Positions 18,811-30,900 of a stretch of 64,000 bases of DNA are shown in pieces. The notes beneath the pieces are model-generated. The model was not told the DNA's origin and did no database searches. It saw only the letters and a program-made list of their open reading frames with translations. The DNA is taken from contig JAPDRO010000025.1 in assembly GCA_030247885.1 (NCBI GenBank), positions 372,001 to 436,000 on the forward strand, in the 5' to 3' direction. How positions within the stretch are numbered: position 1 is the first letter of the stretch; every line of letters begins with the position of its first letter. Origin of the DNA: Taxawa tesnikishii (nom. ined.). Taxonomy: Eukaryota; Ascomycota; Dothideomycetes; Dothideales. A program made the translations under genes and the position numbers.

Positions 18811-20504
18811 ATGCCGGGGGATAAGCAACCACAGAAGGCGTCGGAAATCCTAATCGAGAGCTTGACCAACGCTGGGGTTAAGACGATCCTCGGCATTCCA
18901 GGAGCCAAGATTGATGCCGTCTTCAACGGGCTACTGGACCATCCCGATATCAAGCTGGTCGTCTGCCGTCATGAGCAGAACATGGCCTTCATTGCCACGG
19001 CCATGGGTCGCATTACCGGACGTCCAGGAGTGACCGTTTCCACGAGCGGTCCGGGCACGAGTAACCTCGTCACAGCCCTTCTGACAGCAAACACGGAAGG
19101 CGATCCAATCATCTCCATCTGCGGTACTGTGAGCCAGTCTATGGCGCTCAAGAAGACTCACCAGTCTTTCCGGGCTGTGGAGACGCTTACTCCTGTGACC
19201 AAGAAGACTGTGGGTATCCAGCATCCCGATCAAGTAGCGGAGGTATTGGTGGATGCATTCAGAACAGCCGCATCCCAACCTTACGGCGCGACAGCCATCT
19301 GCGTGCCAATGGATATATCAGCTTCCGGAAAGTCCCTCGTCAAGGCTTTCTCCCCAAAGCTTTCAATCCGCCCAGCTACGGCTGCGCCTCTAAGGCTGCT
19401 GTGGGCGAGGTCTGCGAGCTTCTACAGAACTCGAAACGCCCATGTCTGTTCCTCGGCAACCGTGCTGCAGACCCCACTACCATCTCCGCCATCCACAACT
19501 TCCTCCGAAAGTACCCTCTACCCGTCGTGGAAACCTTCCAAGCCGCCGGCGCCGTCTCCGCGGAACTCTTGAACCTCTTCTGCGGCCGCGTCGGTCTCTT
19601 CCGCAACCAACCAGGCGACAGGGTCCTCGCATCCTCCGATCTGGTTCTGTGTGTGGGCTACGACCCCGTCGAGTACGAGCCACCAAACTGGAACAAGGAG
19701 AAGGCACTCAACATCGTACACATCGACTACCAAAGCTGCGATTACGAAGAGCACTACGAGCCGCAGGTTGAACTCCTCGGTTCCATCGCCTCCAACATGG
19801 ACCAACTAGCCGAATGGGCGCAGAAGAGCAACGCCGGAGGCGCCAGGGAACCATTCAGCCAATTCACAAAGGAACTCGTGGCCTGGCGAGACAGCCCGAA
19901 AGCGCGAGTCCGAGGAGACGAACCGGTGCATCCGCAACACTTCATCCGTCTTCTGCGCGACAAGCTATCCCACGACACCGTCGTGACGTGCGACGTGGGC
20001 AGCGTGTACATCTGGATGAGCCGCTTCTACCAGACCTACAAACCGCGCACCTTCCTCGTCTCGGACGGGCAGCAGACGCTGGGCGTGGGCCTGCCGTGGG
20101 CCATCGGGGCCTCGCTCGTGCAGGACCCGCCCTGCTCGAGGAAGGTGGTGAGCGTGAGCGGCGACGGCGGGTTCATGTTCAGCAGCCAGGAGCTGTCGAC
20201 GGCGGTGCAGCAGAAGTGCAACATCACGCAGTTCATCTTCAACGACGATCACTACAACATGGTCGAGTTCCAGGAGGCGGCCAAGTACGGCCGGAGCAGC
20301 GGTGTGGAGCTGGGCGGTGTGGATTTTGTCAAGCTGGCCGAGGCGTTTGATGCCAAGGGCTTCAGGGTGATGAAGAGTGAGGATCTGGAGAAGGTCATGG
20401 ATGAGGCGTTGGCGTATGAGGGGGTCAGCATCGTGGATATCCGCATCGATTACAGCGAGAACCCGGATTTGATGACGCATGTTATCGAGGGTGCGCAGAA
20501 TTAG
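18811..20504 (+). CDS. Catabolic acetolactate synthase (AlsS-type, TPP)
   Basis: Single exon, about 564 residues after correction. It condenses two pyruvates to 2-acetolactate plus CO2 using thiamine diphosphate. Visible: FGIP-like LGIPGAKIDAVFNGL, the catalytic-Glu segment VVCRHEQNMAF, STSGPGTSNLVTALLTANTE, GRVGLFRNQPGD, YDPVEYEP and the TPP/Mg motif SGDGGFMFSS ending about 27 residues on at FNDDHYN. These details (GLFRNQPGD, YDPIEYD-like, no FAD/regulatory-subunit features) match bacterial AlsS better than anabolic Ilv2, and there is no mitochondrial presequence. One C must be added to CCCC at 19352-19355 to read KAFSPKAFNPPSYGCASK across the frame break. Product and decarboxylase partner imply acetoin formation, useful for disposing of pyruvate without acid; that physiological role is inferred. 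Confidence 0.92.
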
Positions 20505-20510
20505 TGGGAG

Positions 20511-20540
20511 GATGGGATGGGATGGGATGGGATGGGATGG
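20511..20540 (+). repeat. Minisatellite (GATGG)6
   Basis: Six exact copies of GATGG begin a few bases after the stop codon of the acetolactate synthase gene, in its presumed 3' UTR. Confidence 0.95.
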
Positions 20541-21411
20541 GAACGAAGGCCTGAAGTAGGCTAGAGAATAACAGATGATTACGATGACGACGATTGCGTT
20601 AATTGGAAAAACCCCGAAACCCCTTTGTAGACCGGCTAGCGACTGATAAGGACGACGGGCATATGATCTTTCACACCTCCTGTGCAGCCAATGCAGCTAC
20701 TTGAGCGGTGGAGGGTGGCCCGCACGGTGATACCGGAAGGCCTCTGGAAACATCACGAGGGCAACATGCACATGCGAACAACAACGACGCTTTGTTCAAC
20801 CCACGTCTAGCCCGGCCACGATGAGGCGGCAGGCACTCTCGTCACCGCTTGTGCTCACCCGCTCTCGTTGGCGTGATTCCGGCAGAGATCCCATACTCGT
20901 ACCTTTCTTCCCCGAGCACTCTCTTTACCGATCAACGGAATTCAACCCGCCTGTCGTGGCGGGCCAGAGCCAAGGACGTTACAGAAAGAGACTATAGTCC
21001 TCCATCGATTTGATCAGTGACGAACCGGTTGCCGAAGGAGCACGGTTGCAGCGAGTGAATTTGGGTGAACGACGCTGATGTGTTCCTCGCATAGGGCGCT
21101 CTGCGCATTCGTCCGGTTCACGCGCGGAAGCTGGTTCCCCTTCAAGCGTTCAGGCGTGGTTCGCTCGGCGCCAGAGATGGGAGGCGACGATGACGGACAG
21201 CGGGCTGAGATGTATTTTGAACAATTCAAGTAAACAGATGATGTTTGCCATGTGCCACTAGCAACAGCGGCGGCGGCGAGAGGCAGCGTGGCTCGAAATC
21301 CGCATTGCTTGCTCCCCGGTCGGTGCAAAAGTTCCGCATCTTCGCAGCCGAATCCTATTCATACACATCTTCCCTTCCCTTCCCTTCCCTCCCCCTGCCT
21401 GCACCATCCTC
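20541..21411. other. Intergenic between convergent ALS and CorA genes
   Basis: About 870 bases of 3' flanking sequence. A CT-rich stretch (CCCTTCCCTTCC) occurs at 21370-21400. No supported gene. Confidence 0.6.
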
Positions 21412-23355
21412 TCACCTCCTCTTCCTCTTGGCCATCTTGTTCCTCTTCCTGATCTTCTTAAGATGGAACCTGGCCAACCAGTTTGTAAAGCCGCTATACC
21501 CGATCATCGCGAACACGATGACCACGAACGCGGCCTCGCACGGGGCAGCAATGACCCAGAAGTACGCCTCAGAATGGTGCTGCACGCCGGTGAAGTGGCC
21601 GAAGTTCATGCCAAAGTAGCCGGCGAGGAAGGTCAAAGGCAGGAAGATGGCCGTGATCCAGGCCATTGTCTGCATGAAGGAGTTTGTGTTTGCGCCGACC
21701 GTGTTGAAGATGAGCGAGGAGAGGTTGTTGGCGGATGCGTCCATCTGCTCGAGCGATTGGATGATGGTTATGCAGTGGTCCAGCACGTCGCCCAGGTAGG
21801 TGTGGGCGAGGGGCGAGATGACGACGTTGGTCGAGGTGATGGCCGCGGTGTGTGTGCGGTTGTAGCCCGGTCTGCGACCCGCGGGGTTGTGCTTGTCGCC
21901 TTTGCGCGATGAGGCCACGAACTGGTTGGTTCCAACGCCTAGGGGCTCGGTCGTATGGTCGCGTAGCGCGTTGACCAGATGCACGATTGGTTTGAAGAGG
22001 TTCTGTAGCATGTCAATCTCTTCAGTGAATATGTGAAGGGATTTCGAGGTCGAAATGGATGGGTTGGTAAGGACGTCGATCTGCAAGTCCTTGCGTGCTT
22101 TGTTGTAGGCGTCCTTGACAGGTATCGCTAAACACTGTTAGCTCGAGAATGCAGCAAGAGGAACATACTGGAACATACCTAAGTCGACAATGGCATCGAT
22201 AATTGCCTGGACAAGCAGCGACGCATCTGCACTGCGACGCAACATCGTCTCGGGACTGTTTAGACGTTGGACAATCGGTGTCTCGACGTCTGATCCAGAA
22301 TGCTCGAAGAATGAGATTACGGTGTTGTCCGCCATTAGAAAGATGGCGACTTGCTCGACACTGACGACCAAGTCTTCCTCGGCCAGGGCGGAATGTTTCT
22401 CCATACTGTCTGTTTGTTAGCACACGCCTCAGAACCACTGTCATGACACATGAACTTACAAAGCTGTATGTGCCGGGTTTTGGCCGCCATCATAGCGATG
22501 TAAGGTTCTTATCGGCTGTACCGGAGAGTCCTCAGATGTCGAACTATGTGCTGGTACAAAAGAATCCATCCGAGGCGGGCCGTCCGTGTGCTGAGGAAGT
22601 ACCGGCCCTTTGGATCTAGAGAACCACCGCCGCCTTCTCTTCTTCTGATGGTGGTTGGCTTGAGGTTTCGCAAAGTCATCCATACCATCATCTTCGTCCT
22701 CGTCATTGAGCGGTGGATTCGCACAATCGCACGTGTCAAAACCCTCATGCGAGTGTAACCGAACCAGTTTTTGCAGAGTCATAACAGCGAAGGCGTGATC
22801 GGAGTACCAGTCGACTTTGGTCCGTGTCCTGGTGTTTATCAAGTCCTCGATGGCCAGCCTGTGAAGTCCGAACTTGTTGCCCAGCGTGCTGATGACGTCC
22901 CAAGATAAGCCGTTGACGCTGATCCACCTACAAGGCAGGTCATCTGGTCGCTTCTCTGTCAACGTACCAGCGAGAGTGTCATTGTCCGCGGGGAACATGG
23001 TCATGGCGTCGGGCGAGAAGTCCACGACATTGATATCGCACCTACGACGCAAGGCTTCCAGATGTGGCTCCAGATTCTGTGCATCCTGAGTGGTATCGAT
23101 TCCCGGCTCGGCACCAGGCTGCCAGTTGGGCCGTTCCGGCGTATGATAGGCGCGTACGGTATTGGAGCGAGACATGCGACGGTGACGAAGAGTGTCGTTC
23201 GAGGTCTGCGAAGCTAGAGTGTTGATGCTGCCACGGTGTACCGGGTGCCGGTCATGTGAGCGGCGAGGAAGGTGGTGGCCTTCGTTGTCCGTCCTGGGAG
23301 ATTGGGGCAAGGTGAGCGCCCGTTCGAGCGATGCGAAGTCCCGAATGGAAGCCAT
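21412..23355 (-). CDS. CorA-family magnesium/divalent cation transporter
   Basis: Exons complement(22460..23355, 22179..22405, 21412..22127); introns 54 and 51 nt; 612 residues, intact. The long N-terminal cytosolic domain includes DLPCRWISVNGLSWDVISTL, FGLHRLAIEDLI and TKVDWYSDHAFAVMTLQKL, with a basic low-complexity insertion (KKRRRRWFSRSK). The C-terminal part has the stalk helix followed by two membrane segments: IFLPLTFLAGYFGMNF, which carries the family's GMN pore motif, and AAFVVIVFAMIGYSGF. The end is strongly basic. CorA proteins form pentameric channels for Mg2+; the fungal members act at the plasma membrane or vacuole. I cannot say which membrane is used here. Confidence 0.9.
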
Positions 23356-24355
23356 GTTGGTAAGACTTGTTCTTGCGATGCAAGTACGGTATTCTATTCC
23401 TGGAGTGGTAGTCCGGTGTCAATGGCAGTCGTGTAATATCCCGATCCACTTGTCTCGCGTCCAAAAGAGCAATCCAAATATGCCGTGGTTCTCGGTGGAG
23501 AACGGACAGGTGTAATAGACGCGGTAGGCCGCGGCTGGGAAATGCTCCAGTGCGTCCAGCGTTGTTCCCGCTTGCAGGAAGCGTACAGACAAGACCGATG
23601 CCGTGTGAGGGAGTCTGTCACGCGACGGTCGTAGTGATGTTATACAATAAAAGCGAAGGTCGGAGTGTAGCGCTACCGGTCCATTAAAAAAACGCGACGT
23701 CACTTCGCCAGTGCTGCTTCCAGTCCACGTCTGGGATATCACAGCGCAAAGGAAATGGAATGCTTCTCAAAAGTCGCCCAACGCTCCTCGAGAAGCCGGG
23801 CGAGTCAAGAAACTGGATGTCATCCAATTCTATCATTAGGGGGATGCGCCTCTGTGCTTATTTGCGTCAAGCTTTCGTCTATTTACCGCCCAAAACGTCT
23901 CCATTCTCCTCGGTCAAAACACTTGGCCGATCCCATGCGAGCTCCAAACTCGAGCACGTGTTGTTCCCTGATCCAACCAACAGAAGGCAAGAAGATGACA
24001 TCTACAACGTCCGGCATCCACTCCATCGCGGCACACGACAAACGTCACTCTCGAATCCACAGACAGACAGAACAGAGCAAGGGTGTTCGGTATTCCGGCC
24101 ATCGAAAGAGCCGTAAATTCGTATAACCAACAAATCCAACAATGCAGTAACGTGGTACATAAACCACTCGGCCACTTTCACTAGTGGGAGGTAAAACACG
24201 ACCCATTCCATGCCGTCCGTCCAATACGCCTCGCAATGGGGTCATGACAGAAACAAGAGGGGAAGAAAAAGAAAGCGTCCAAAGATCGCTTATCACCACC
24301 CCCGTTTCCTCCTTCTCACTTCCTCTTCCTCTCATGCCTTGTCTTCGTGATGGCC
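23356..24355. other. Intergenic: CorA promoter and samB 3' flank
   Basis: About 1 kb. Several overlapping short frames on both strands but nothing with a recognisable domain or good start context. Confidence 0.55.
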
Positions 24356-26406
24356 TCACGACGCTCCTCCTACAATCCTAGCGCTCGGTCCACTAGCGTC
24401 GCGGTGGTGGTGATGGTGTCCGTGGCCGTGGTGGTGGCGGTGATGCGAGCTCGAAGAGTGTCCCTCACCCTCCTTTCCGTCTTCCGCCGCCACACACCAG
24501 AACCGGTGGCTGCCCCACGCCCCCTTCTGGCACTCCTTGCTGCAGTACTTTGTGCGTCTACAACGCCTGCATTTGGCGAACTGCCGCGTGTATTCTTCCC
24601 ACTTGCCGCACTGCCAATACGCGCATTGCCTGATGCCGCCACGGCTCTCGTCCTTGCGGCACAGGTTGCGCATCACCACGCCGGCCCAGTATTGCATCGT
24701 GTCGCTCTGTTGGGGGACACGGCGTGGAAGGAGTGCCTTGAGCTCGAGCACCGCACCGTGAACTTCTCAATGAGCGGGAAGATGTTGAACGCTTTCTCAC
24801 CCGGCTTAGGAACAAATTCGTTATCCCACTCTTCGTCAAGCTCTTCTTGCGTCGGCATGTGGTGTGTTGCTGAGTCGTAATCGGGATCCAGGAGTTTGAG
24901 CTCTGCACCAATCTTGAGGCGGGGGACGAGGTGTGATTGCTGAAAGTAGGAGCGGAGGTTGCAGTATTTGGAGACGTATGCGAGGAGTTGCAGGGACATG
25001 ATGACATCCTCATCGCGAGGGAGAGCGGCGAGGAGGTTGGCTGCACCCAGCCGGTCGAAGGGTAGGCGTGCTTGGTACGAGTTCAGCGTTTGTTGCATGT
25101 TCGGCGGGGTTGCGTTAACGTTGAGTGGTGGTAGAGTATTTTGCAATGGGTTTTGCTGTTGGGTAGGCGTTGCAGTGGGGTTCGTAATGCTGCCGTCCAA
25201 CTGTGATCGGTGTTCGAGGTTGAAAGTATCAGTATCGAGGACGTTGACGTCGGGAACTGTCACTGCCACCGGCGTAGCGCTGCCGACCAGTTCGCCGTCT
25301 TCGTCGGCAATGTCTTGCATCACGATGTCAGTCTGAATGTCAATAATCGGCTCGGGGGACGTTTCGGTGGTATCTGAGGTTTCTGGAACGCTCTCTTCGT
25401 TCTGTTCGTCGTCCGCCCATGTGCCTGAAATGGACAATTGATGACGGATTGATGGACGCCTGCGTCTGCGCTCGCCAGCGGGCGCTCTAGGGCTGGTTGC
25501 GGGTGCACCGGGCGTGGTGGGCGATTCGGGTTGTGAAAGGATATCGGCGTTGAGATTGGGCAACATGGAAGGCAAGCGATCGATATCGCGCACTGGCCGA
25601 ATGCGGGATCCGCCAGCGTTGTTGCTGTATACTGCTGTCGATGCTGCCGTCAACACCTGCTCCATTTGCTGTCTGTCAAGTCTTTGAGACCCGAGCATGG
25701 GAATCTGTGCCCGACTTCCGTTGTTGTGGTACGAATGCTCTCGCTGGCGAGAGAAGGTTGTCCGTTCCGGTGGGGAACTCAGAGAAATGGTCGGTGCTGC
25801 AACTGGCGTCACATCTCCGTTCTCCGCCGACTCTTCTCCTGACTCAGCACGACCTTGAGGTATTTCAATCGGTGGCGGAGCCTGTCTTCTGCTGCGTTCC
25901 GATCGCTGTGATCCGGAGGGGTTCAGGCGACTTGATCGAGATCCCCTGCCCTGTCCTGCTCCTGCACTGTAGCCCATCTGGAAGGAAGACCGACGCAACT
26001 CAGCCTCGGCGCGTTCCTTGCATTTCTCGATGACCTGAACGTAATTATCCAGGATTGTGGCAACAACGGGGACCATGTCTGCCTCGACTACTCTTGTCCG
26101 CACGGCCTCTGAACCCCTGACGCCGATGTTGACGAGACATTGAAAAGCCAGGTTCCATTTCCACATCTCCATCGCCTCCTTGCTCCTACCCTCTTTGAGG
26201 ATGCATACCAGCCGTTCGACGCCGCCGTCGACGGTGAGGATATCGCGAATACGAGCAGAAGATGTTGTGAGGTAGGCGAGGTTGTTGAGCGAGTTGATCA
26301 AAGGCAGTGTAGATGTACAGTCAAGCGCGCGGCGGTCGTAGAGGGCAGTCGTAATGCCAACAGAAGCTTTGTTTGCGTTCGGTATGCTGAAGTTGACTTC
26401 TCTCAT
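24356..26406 (-). CDS. samB: MYND-type zinc-finger protein SamB/Mub1
   Basis: Start at MREVNFSIPN (26406), the conserved SamB start; the longer frame to 26463 is not needed. About 680 residues. The N-terminal region (TALYDRRALDCTSTLPLINS, SARIRDILTVDGGVERLVCI, MWKWNLAFQCLVNIGVRG) is an armadillo-like fold typical of SamB/Mub1. The middle is a long disordered Ser/Pro/Arg-rich stretch. The MYND finger lies near the end: CAYWQCGKWEEYTRQFAKC then CRRCRRTKYCSKEC and HRFWC, followed by a His-rich tail. Mub1 works with Ubr2 in protein ubiquitination; SamB is needed for polarity and conidiophore development in Aspergillus. The frame changes at about 24751-24756: a lost G, a 50-nt GTGCGG...CAACAG intron, or both could explain it, so the exact junction before MQYWAGVVMRN is unresolved. 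Confidence 0.9.
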
Positions 26407-27948
26407 GGTGACAGGGCCGATGTGGCGAAAGGGAAAATTATTGAGGATTCGTGCCGGGTACAAGTTTCCTGTGGGTGATAAGAGATGCTGGATGTGAATG
26501 TAAAAGTGAAGCCCTGTGCGTCGGTCAGTCGTCCGTTGCCGTTGTTGCGGACGTAGAGGTCGAGCCGGCTCACGTTTCGCAGCGCCTGCAAATGCAATTC
26601 AAAGGTGCAACTCCGTCAAATGCAGCGTCGGTAAGCCGTCAATCTCAACACCGGGTGGTGGGTGGTGTTTCGCAGAGCCAATTTGCGGACTCGAGGTTCT
26701 CGGCCCTGACGTAGGCTCCAGACCAGTGGAGCAGCAGCGACGGCGTCCGTATCGTCTAAATGCAGACGTCCTCTACAGACTGCTCGAGCTGCTTTCCCCA
26801 GGGTTCGGCGGTGACTGTTGCAATGTATGTGTCGATGGGCGACTCGATCGGGTGATGAATGTTTGCTCGGTGCTTCGGCAGTCGCCTTCCAGCTTGCGCT
26901 TGCCTGAGGCTGCCCTTCTTCCCTCGGAGCGGACCAGGCGGTGTAAGGGTGCTCTTGGTAGACGATGCGCTCGGAAAACAGTGCTGTGAGAGGATGCGAG
27001 ACAATACAATACGATACAGCACGCGGAGTCGACAAAGGCGTGAGTGAGAGGGCGTGTGCTGTGTGCTGTGTGGTGGTCGTAAGGTCTTTGGGGGTGTTGG
27101 AGATTGGCCGATGGGCAACGACGAGGAGCGAGGAGCGAGAGGACTGGGCGCCGCCGATCGTTGTCCGGCAAGTGTGCACTAATTTGAGCCTTGATTCACT
27201 TACACACAACGCTTTGCCTCCCTGAATGTCGCACGTATGAACATACCAACGTTTGTTCAGAACACCGACAATGCTACCCAGATTACACATTATTGGGGAG
27301 GGGGTTTTTCGCCTGCTTTGCTGACAACAGTCACCTGCTTTGTCTCGCTGTGAGCGTCTACGGCGGACGAGTACGAGGCCCGTGAAGCGAGTATTGAGAG
27401 GGGATGGCGTTTCTTGCCAAGGCCTTGCGGTTGTCAGCAGCCATCGCTTTGTCTTTTCCGACTGCAACCCTTGCACTGCAACCTTTTGCCGCCCGCCGCC
27501 GCCGCCGCTGCTGCTCCTGCTGCTGCTGAAAGGCCCAATCTCATCTCTGCCCCCAACCGCGACTCAGCCAACCGCCCATATAGCCGCCGAGCATTACTAA
27601 ACCAAACCACTACTACGCACTGTTCTCGCTCCCACTTCCTCAAAACATTGCGCAAACCGTGTCAGTTGCCTGTTCAACATGCGCACAAGCGCGCGTATGT
27701 CGGAGAAACGCCGTTGAAAGTTCTCGGAAGAGCTGTGGCCTCGCGTTTCCCGCTCACGGGCCAAGCAACCACGTGCTTCTGAAACACTGCAAATGATCAT
27801 CCCCCCTTTTTTGTTTTTGCCTTCGCTTCATGACTAATGGGGACGGTATTGTCACACAACTGGACAACCAATGCAAGCAATCATGTCTAACGCATCGCAT
27901 GTTTAGCACAAGTCATCTCGTTCATCACAGGCCGTCTGGTATTCCCGA
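26407..27948. other. Intergenic: samB 5' region and DNF3 3' flank
   Basis: About 1.5 kb. A 286-codon minus-strand open frame (26616..27476) has no recognisable domain and a biased, non-coding-like composition, so I treat this as samB upstream and leader sequence. A (CCG)n(CTG)n microsatellite lies within it. Confidence 0.55.
27489..27528 (+). repeat. Interrupted (CCG)n(CTG)n microsatellite
   Basis: Tandem CCG units pass into CTG units with a single CTC interruption, in non-coding sequence between samB and DNF3. Confidence 0.8.
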
Positions 27949-30900
27949 CTAGGGCCTGTCCGTAGACAACGTGCCCTGCCTAACGCTGCCGAATCTCCTG
28001 CTCAGCATCTCCTGAATATCGGTGCTTTGCCTCACGGGTCCATCCTCCACCATGACCGCCTGTTCTTCTGTGTCCACCACCGCTTTACCCCTTCCCTCCT
28101 CCATCACTCTGGGCCGACTGAGCAGGTCCTCCACTTCGTGCTCTCTCTTCGCCTGTGTCTCTGCTTCGCGTTGAAGCTCTAGACTGCTCTTCTTCGTACC
28201 GCGATGCCAACCCGCCTGCAGTTCCATGGCACTAGCCTCCTCGAAGCGCTTGCGGATGCTGAGATCCTGCTCGAAGCACTGGAAGAGATCCACATCGCTT
28301 GGGAGGAAGGCGGCTCTGAGACTTGCGAGTCCCATCTCCAACAGAAGGGCCGAAGCGACGATGAGGATGAGTGTGAGCCACCATAGCGCATTGCGACCGA
28401 AACGGTCAAAAAGCCGTCCTTGACGTTGTACATTCCGTTTTTCGCATACGTCCCAGCAAGGATGATGTTCCACAAGAACCAGCCGCCGACCGAGCAGAAT
28501 ATGGCAATGGCCGCCATGATGGACTTGTTGTGTGTTTCGATGGCCTGGAGCTTGATGGAGATGAGGATGATGCACGCCGTGAACGTCATATCTCCCATCG
28601 CGAAGAGCCCGTTGTCGAGCGTGAAGATGGCTTCGCCGAAGAGTCCGTACATGGAGAAGTAGATGATCATGGCTTCCGAAACAGCCGTGAACATCCACCA
28701 TAAGTATATCTTGAAGTTGAATCCGCCATTGCGCTGACCTCGTGTGTAGAGCTCAGGAACTGCAATCAGGGTGGGAGGGAGGAGATCTTTCTCGAAGATG
28801 CCGATGAAGATGACTGGTAAAGAAGTGAACAGCGTGTTGAACATCGAGAGAGACCATGATTCATCTGCCCTGTGTTAGTAAAACGTACGTGAGTCCCGAA
28901 ATAGCAGCACTTACACAAAGACGTGCCGGTGTAACCAGCCCAACGTTGATAGAGGGCCTGAGTGAGATAGAACAGCATCTCTTTCCAGAAGGTTCCGACA
29001 GTGTACTTGCATGTCCTGATGTAGTTCCAGCGTCCGTGTACGAGCAGCAACTTGGTAAGGAACCGGAACTGCGCAATCGAGTAATCTGATGTCCGCGCAG
29101 CCTGCAAGCCCTCTTTCCCCGTGATACCGATGCCCACGTGGGCTTCTTGTATCATGGCGATATCATTGGCGCCGTCACCGATGGCAAGGGTAATGCTCTT
29201 CTTGACTCTCCTGCGAACTGCATTGACAAGGCCGGCCTTCTGACTGGGTGAAGCGCGACAGCACACTACTGAGTCGGCCAAGACGGCAACTTCATAGAAC
29301 AGATTCCGAACCGACTCGTCAGCCTCGACCATGGCCAGTGTTTGACCGTCGATAACGATCACAGAATGTGCCACTTTGCCACCATTGATGTCGAGAATGG
29401 CTGCCGCGATGTGCTGCTCAACCTGGCCGGCCTCATGATCAAGTACGGTAACGGTCGAGTAATCCTTGATCAGACGGCAAGAATGGCCGACGTTAATGGC
29501 AGTCTCTCTCTTGTCGCCAGTCAACATCCACATCTTGATGTTCGCGCGCCGAAGCTTGTCGATGGTCTCGGGTACACCACGCTGCAACTTGTCCTCAATG
29601 GCCGTCGCGCCGCCAAGTTCGAGATCTCTCTCGATAAGCTCACCGGCCTTCTCAATGAGCGATTGACGGTCGACAAGACTTGTGGTGGCGTCGAGATACA
29701 CCTTCTTCCAAGCGAGATATTCCTGCTCGTCCAGGAAGCGATGACCATAGAGAAGCGTACGAAGGCCCTCCGTAGCGAAGTCGTTCACATGCTGAAAGCA
29801 CCTTTCGACAACGGCAGGCTCGTCCACTACCAAGGCTTCTTCCACCAGTTCTTCATCCTCGTCGTCGTCGATTTGCAGGGAGCTACGCGCTTCTGAAGTC
29901 GCCAGGGAACGACGGCCCGCGAACTGCGTGGATGGTCTTGGAGAGTAATGAGAGCTTACATCCTGTGCTTCCGAAGCATCAACATCTCTCTCCCTCTCTC
30001 CAAGCCATGCATTTAACTCGTCACGTATCGGCTGGAGTCTTGCACCTGACATGCTTGTCCTTCCCACGCCAGGGATACTTGGCCTACCGCCCAAGGTCAT
30101 GCTTGGCCTTGTGAGGCTTGGACGGCCCAAGCTAAGACTCATACTTTTGCGGGGATCTACTTGCTCGCTCTTGCGGCGCAAAGCTTCATGAGCCTCTAAG
30201 CTCTTGCGCTTGCTCGCTCTCTTCTCGATCTCGATGACCTTTTGATTCGCCAATGTGGCCAATCTCAATCGGTTCATGAGGATGGAATCCGCTCCCTTGC
30301 ACATCACACAGATACGCTGGTCTGGGAAGCGAACAACTACCGACATCCTCTTTCGCTTTGAGGAAAACTCGATGACGTCGAGGATCTCATAGTCCTCCAG
30401 GACGGGTTCTGCTTTCTTGCCGCGAGGGTAAGTTTTGAGCGTCAAGACATCGGCATCTCTGTTGATGACTAGGAAATCTAGCTCCTGGGCTGCTCTAACC
30501 AGCGCTAGCTCATCCGGCGAGGAAGCTTGGAAGTCGATGGTACCATCTTCTTGCTTTTCAGGCAAACAGGTATGACACACAGCAATCGAGAGGAGAAACA
30601 TCCTGGCCTTTCGGGCAAACACGGTGTATGGCCTGCGTTGAATGTACCGAACCAAATTCCTCGTGCTGAGCTCCGGTTGTGCTTTTGCGGGCCTGGCGGA
30701 CGAAGTCCACTGCGAAGTTGATTTTCTACCTTGGAGATCAAGATCGGCATCCTCCTCATTGGCAGTCTCAAGAACCGTACCAGTACCGGCACCTGCCATT
30801 TTCAGAGACGTGGACGATTTATGCCGCTGGACAGACCGTCCTTTCCCTTTGTTCTTAGGCTTGCGCTTCTTGTGGATCAGATGCTGAGTCTCATCATCGT

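Noticed and set aside
18811-20504. Anabolic acetohydroxyacid synthase (Ilv2)
   Set aside because: There is no mitochondrial presequence, and the diagnostic segments match bacterial AlsS. Pairing with ALDC also argues for acetoin formation.
17669-20504. Bacterial contamination as the source of the acetoin genes
   Set aside because: Both genes lie inside a contiguous fungal window flanked by intron-bearing fungal genes, with similar base composition.
26616-27476. 286-codon minus-strand open frame upstream of samB
   Set aside because: No domain, biased Ser/Thr/Arg/His composition and no proper start context. It is treated as non-coding leader or promoter sequence.
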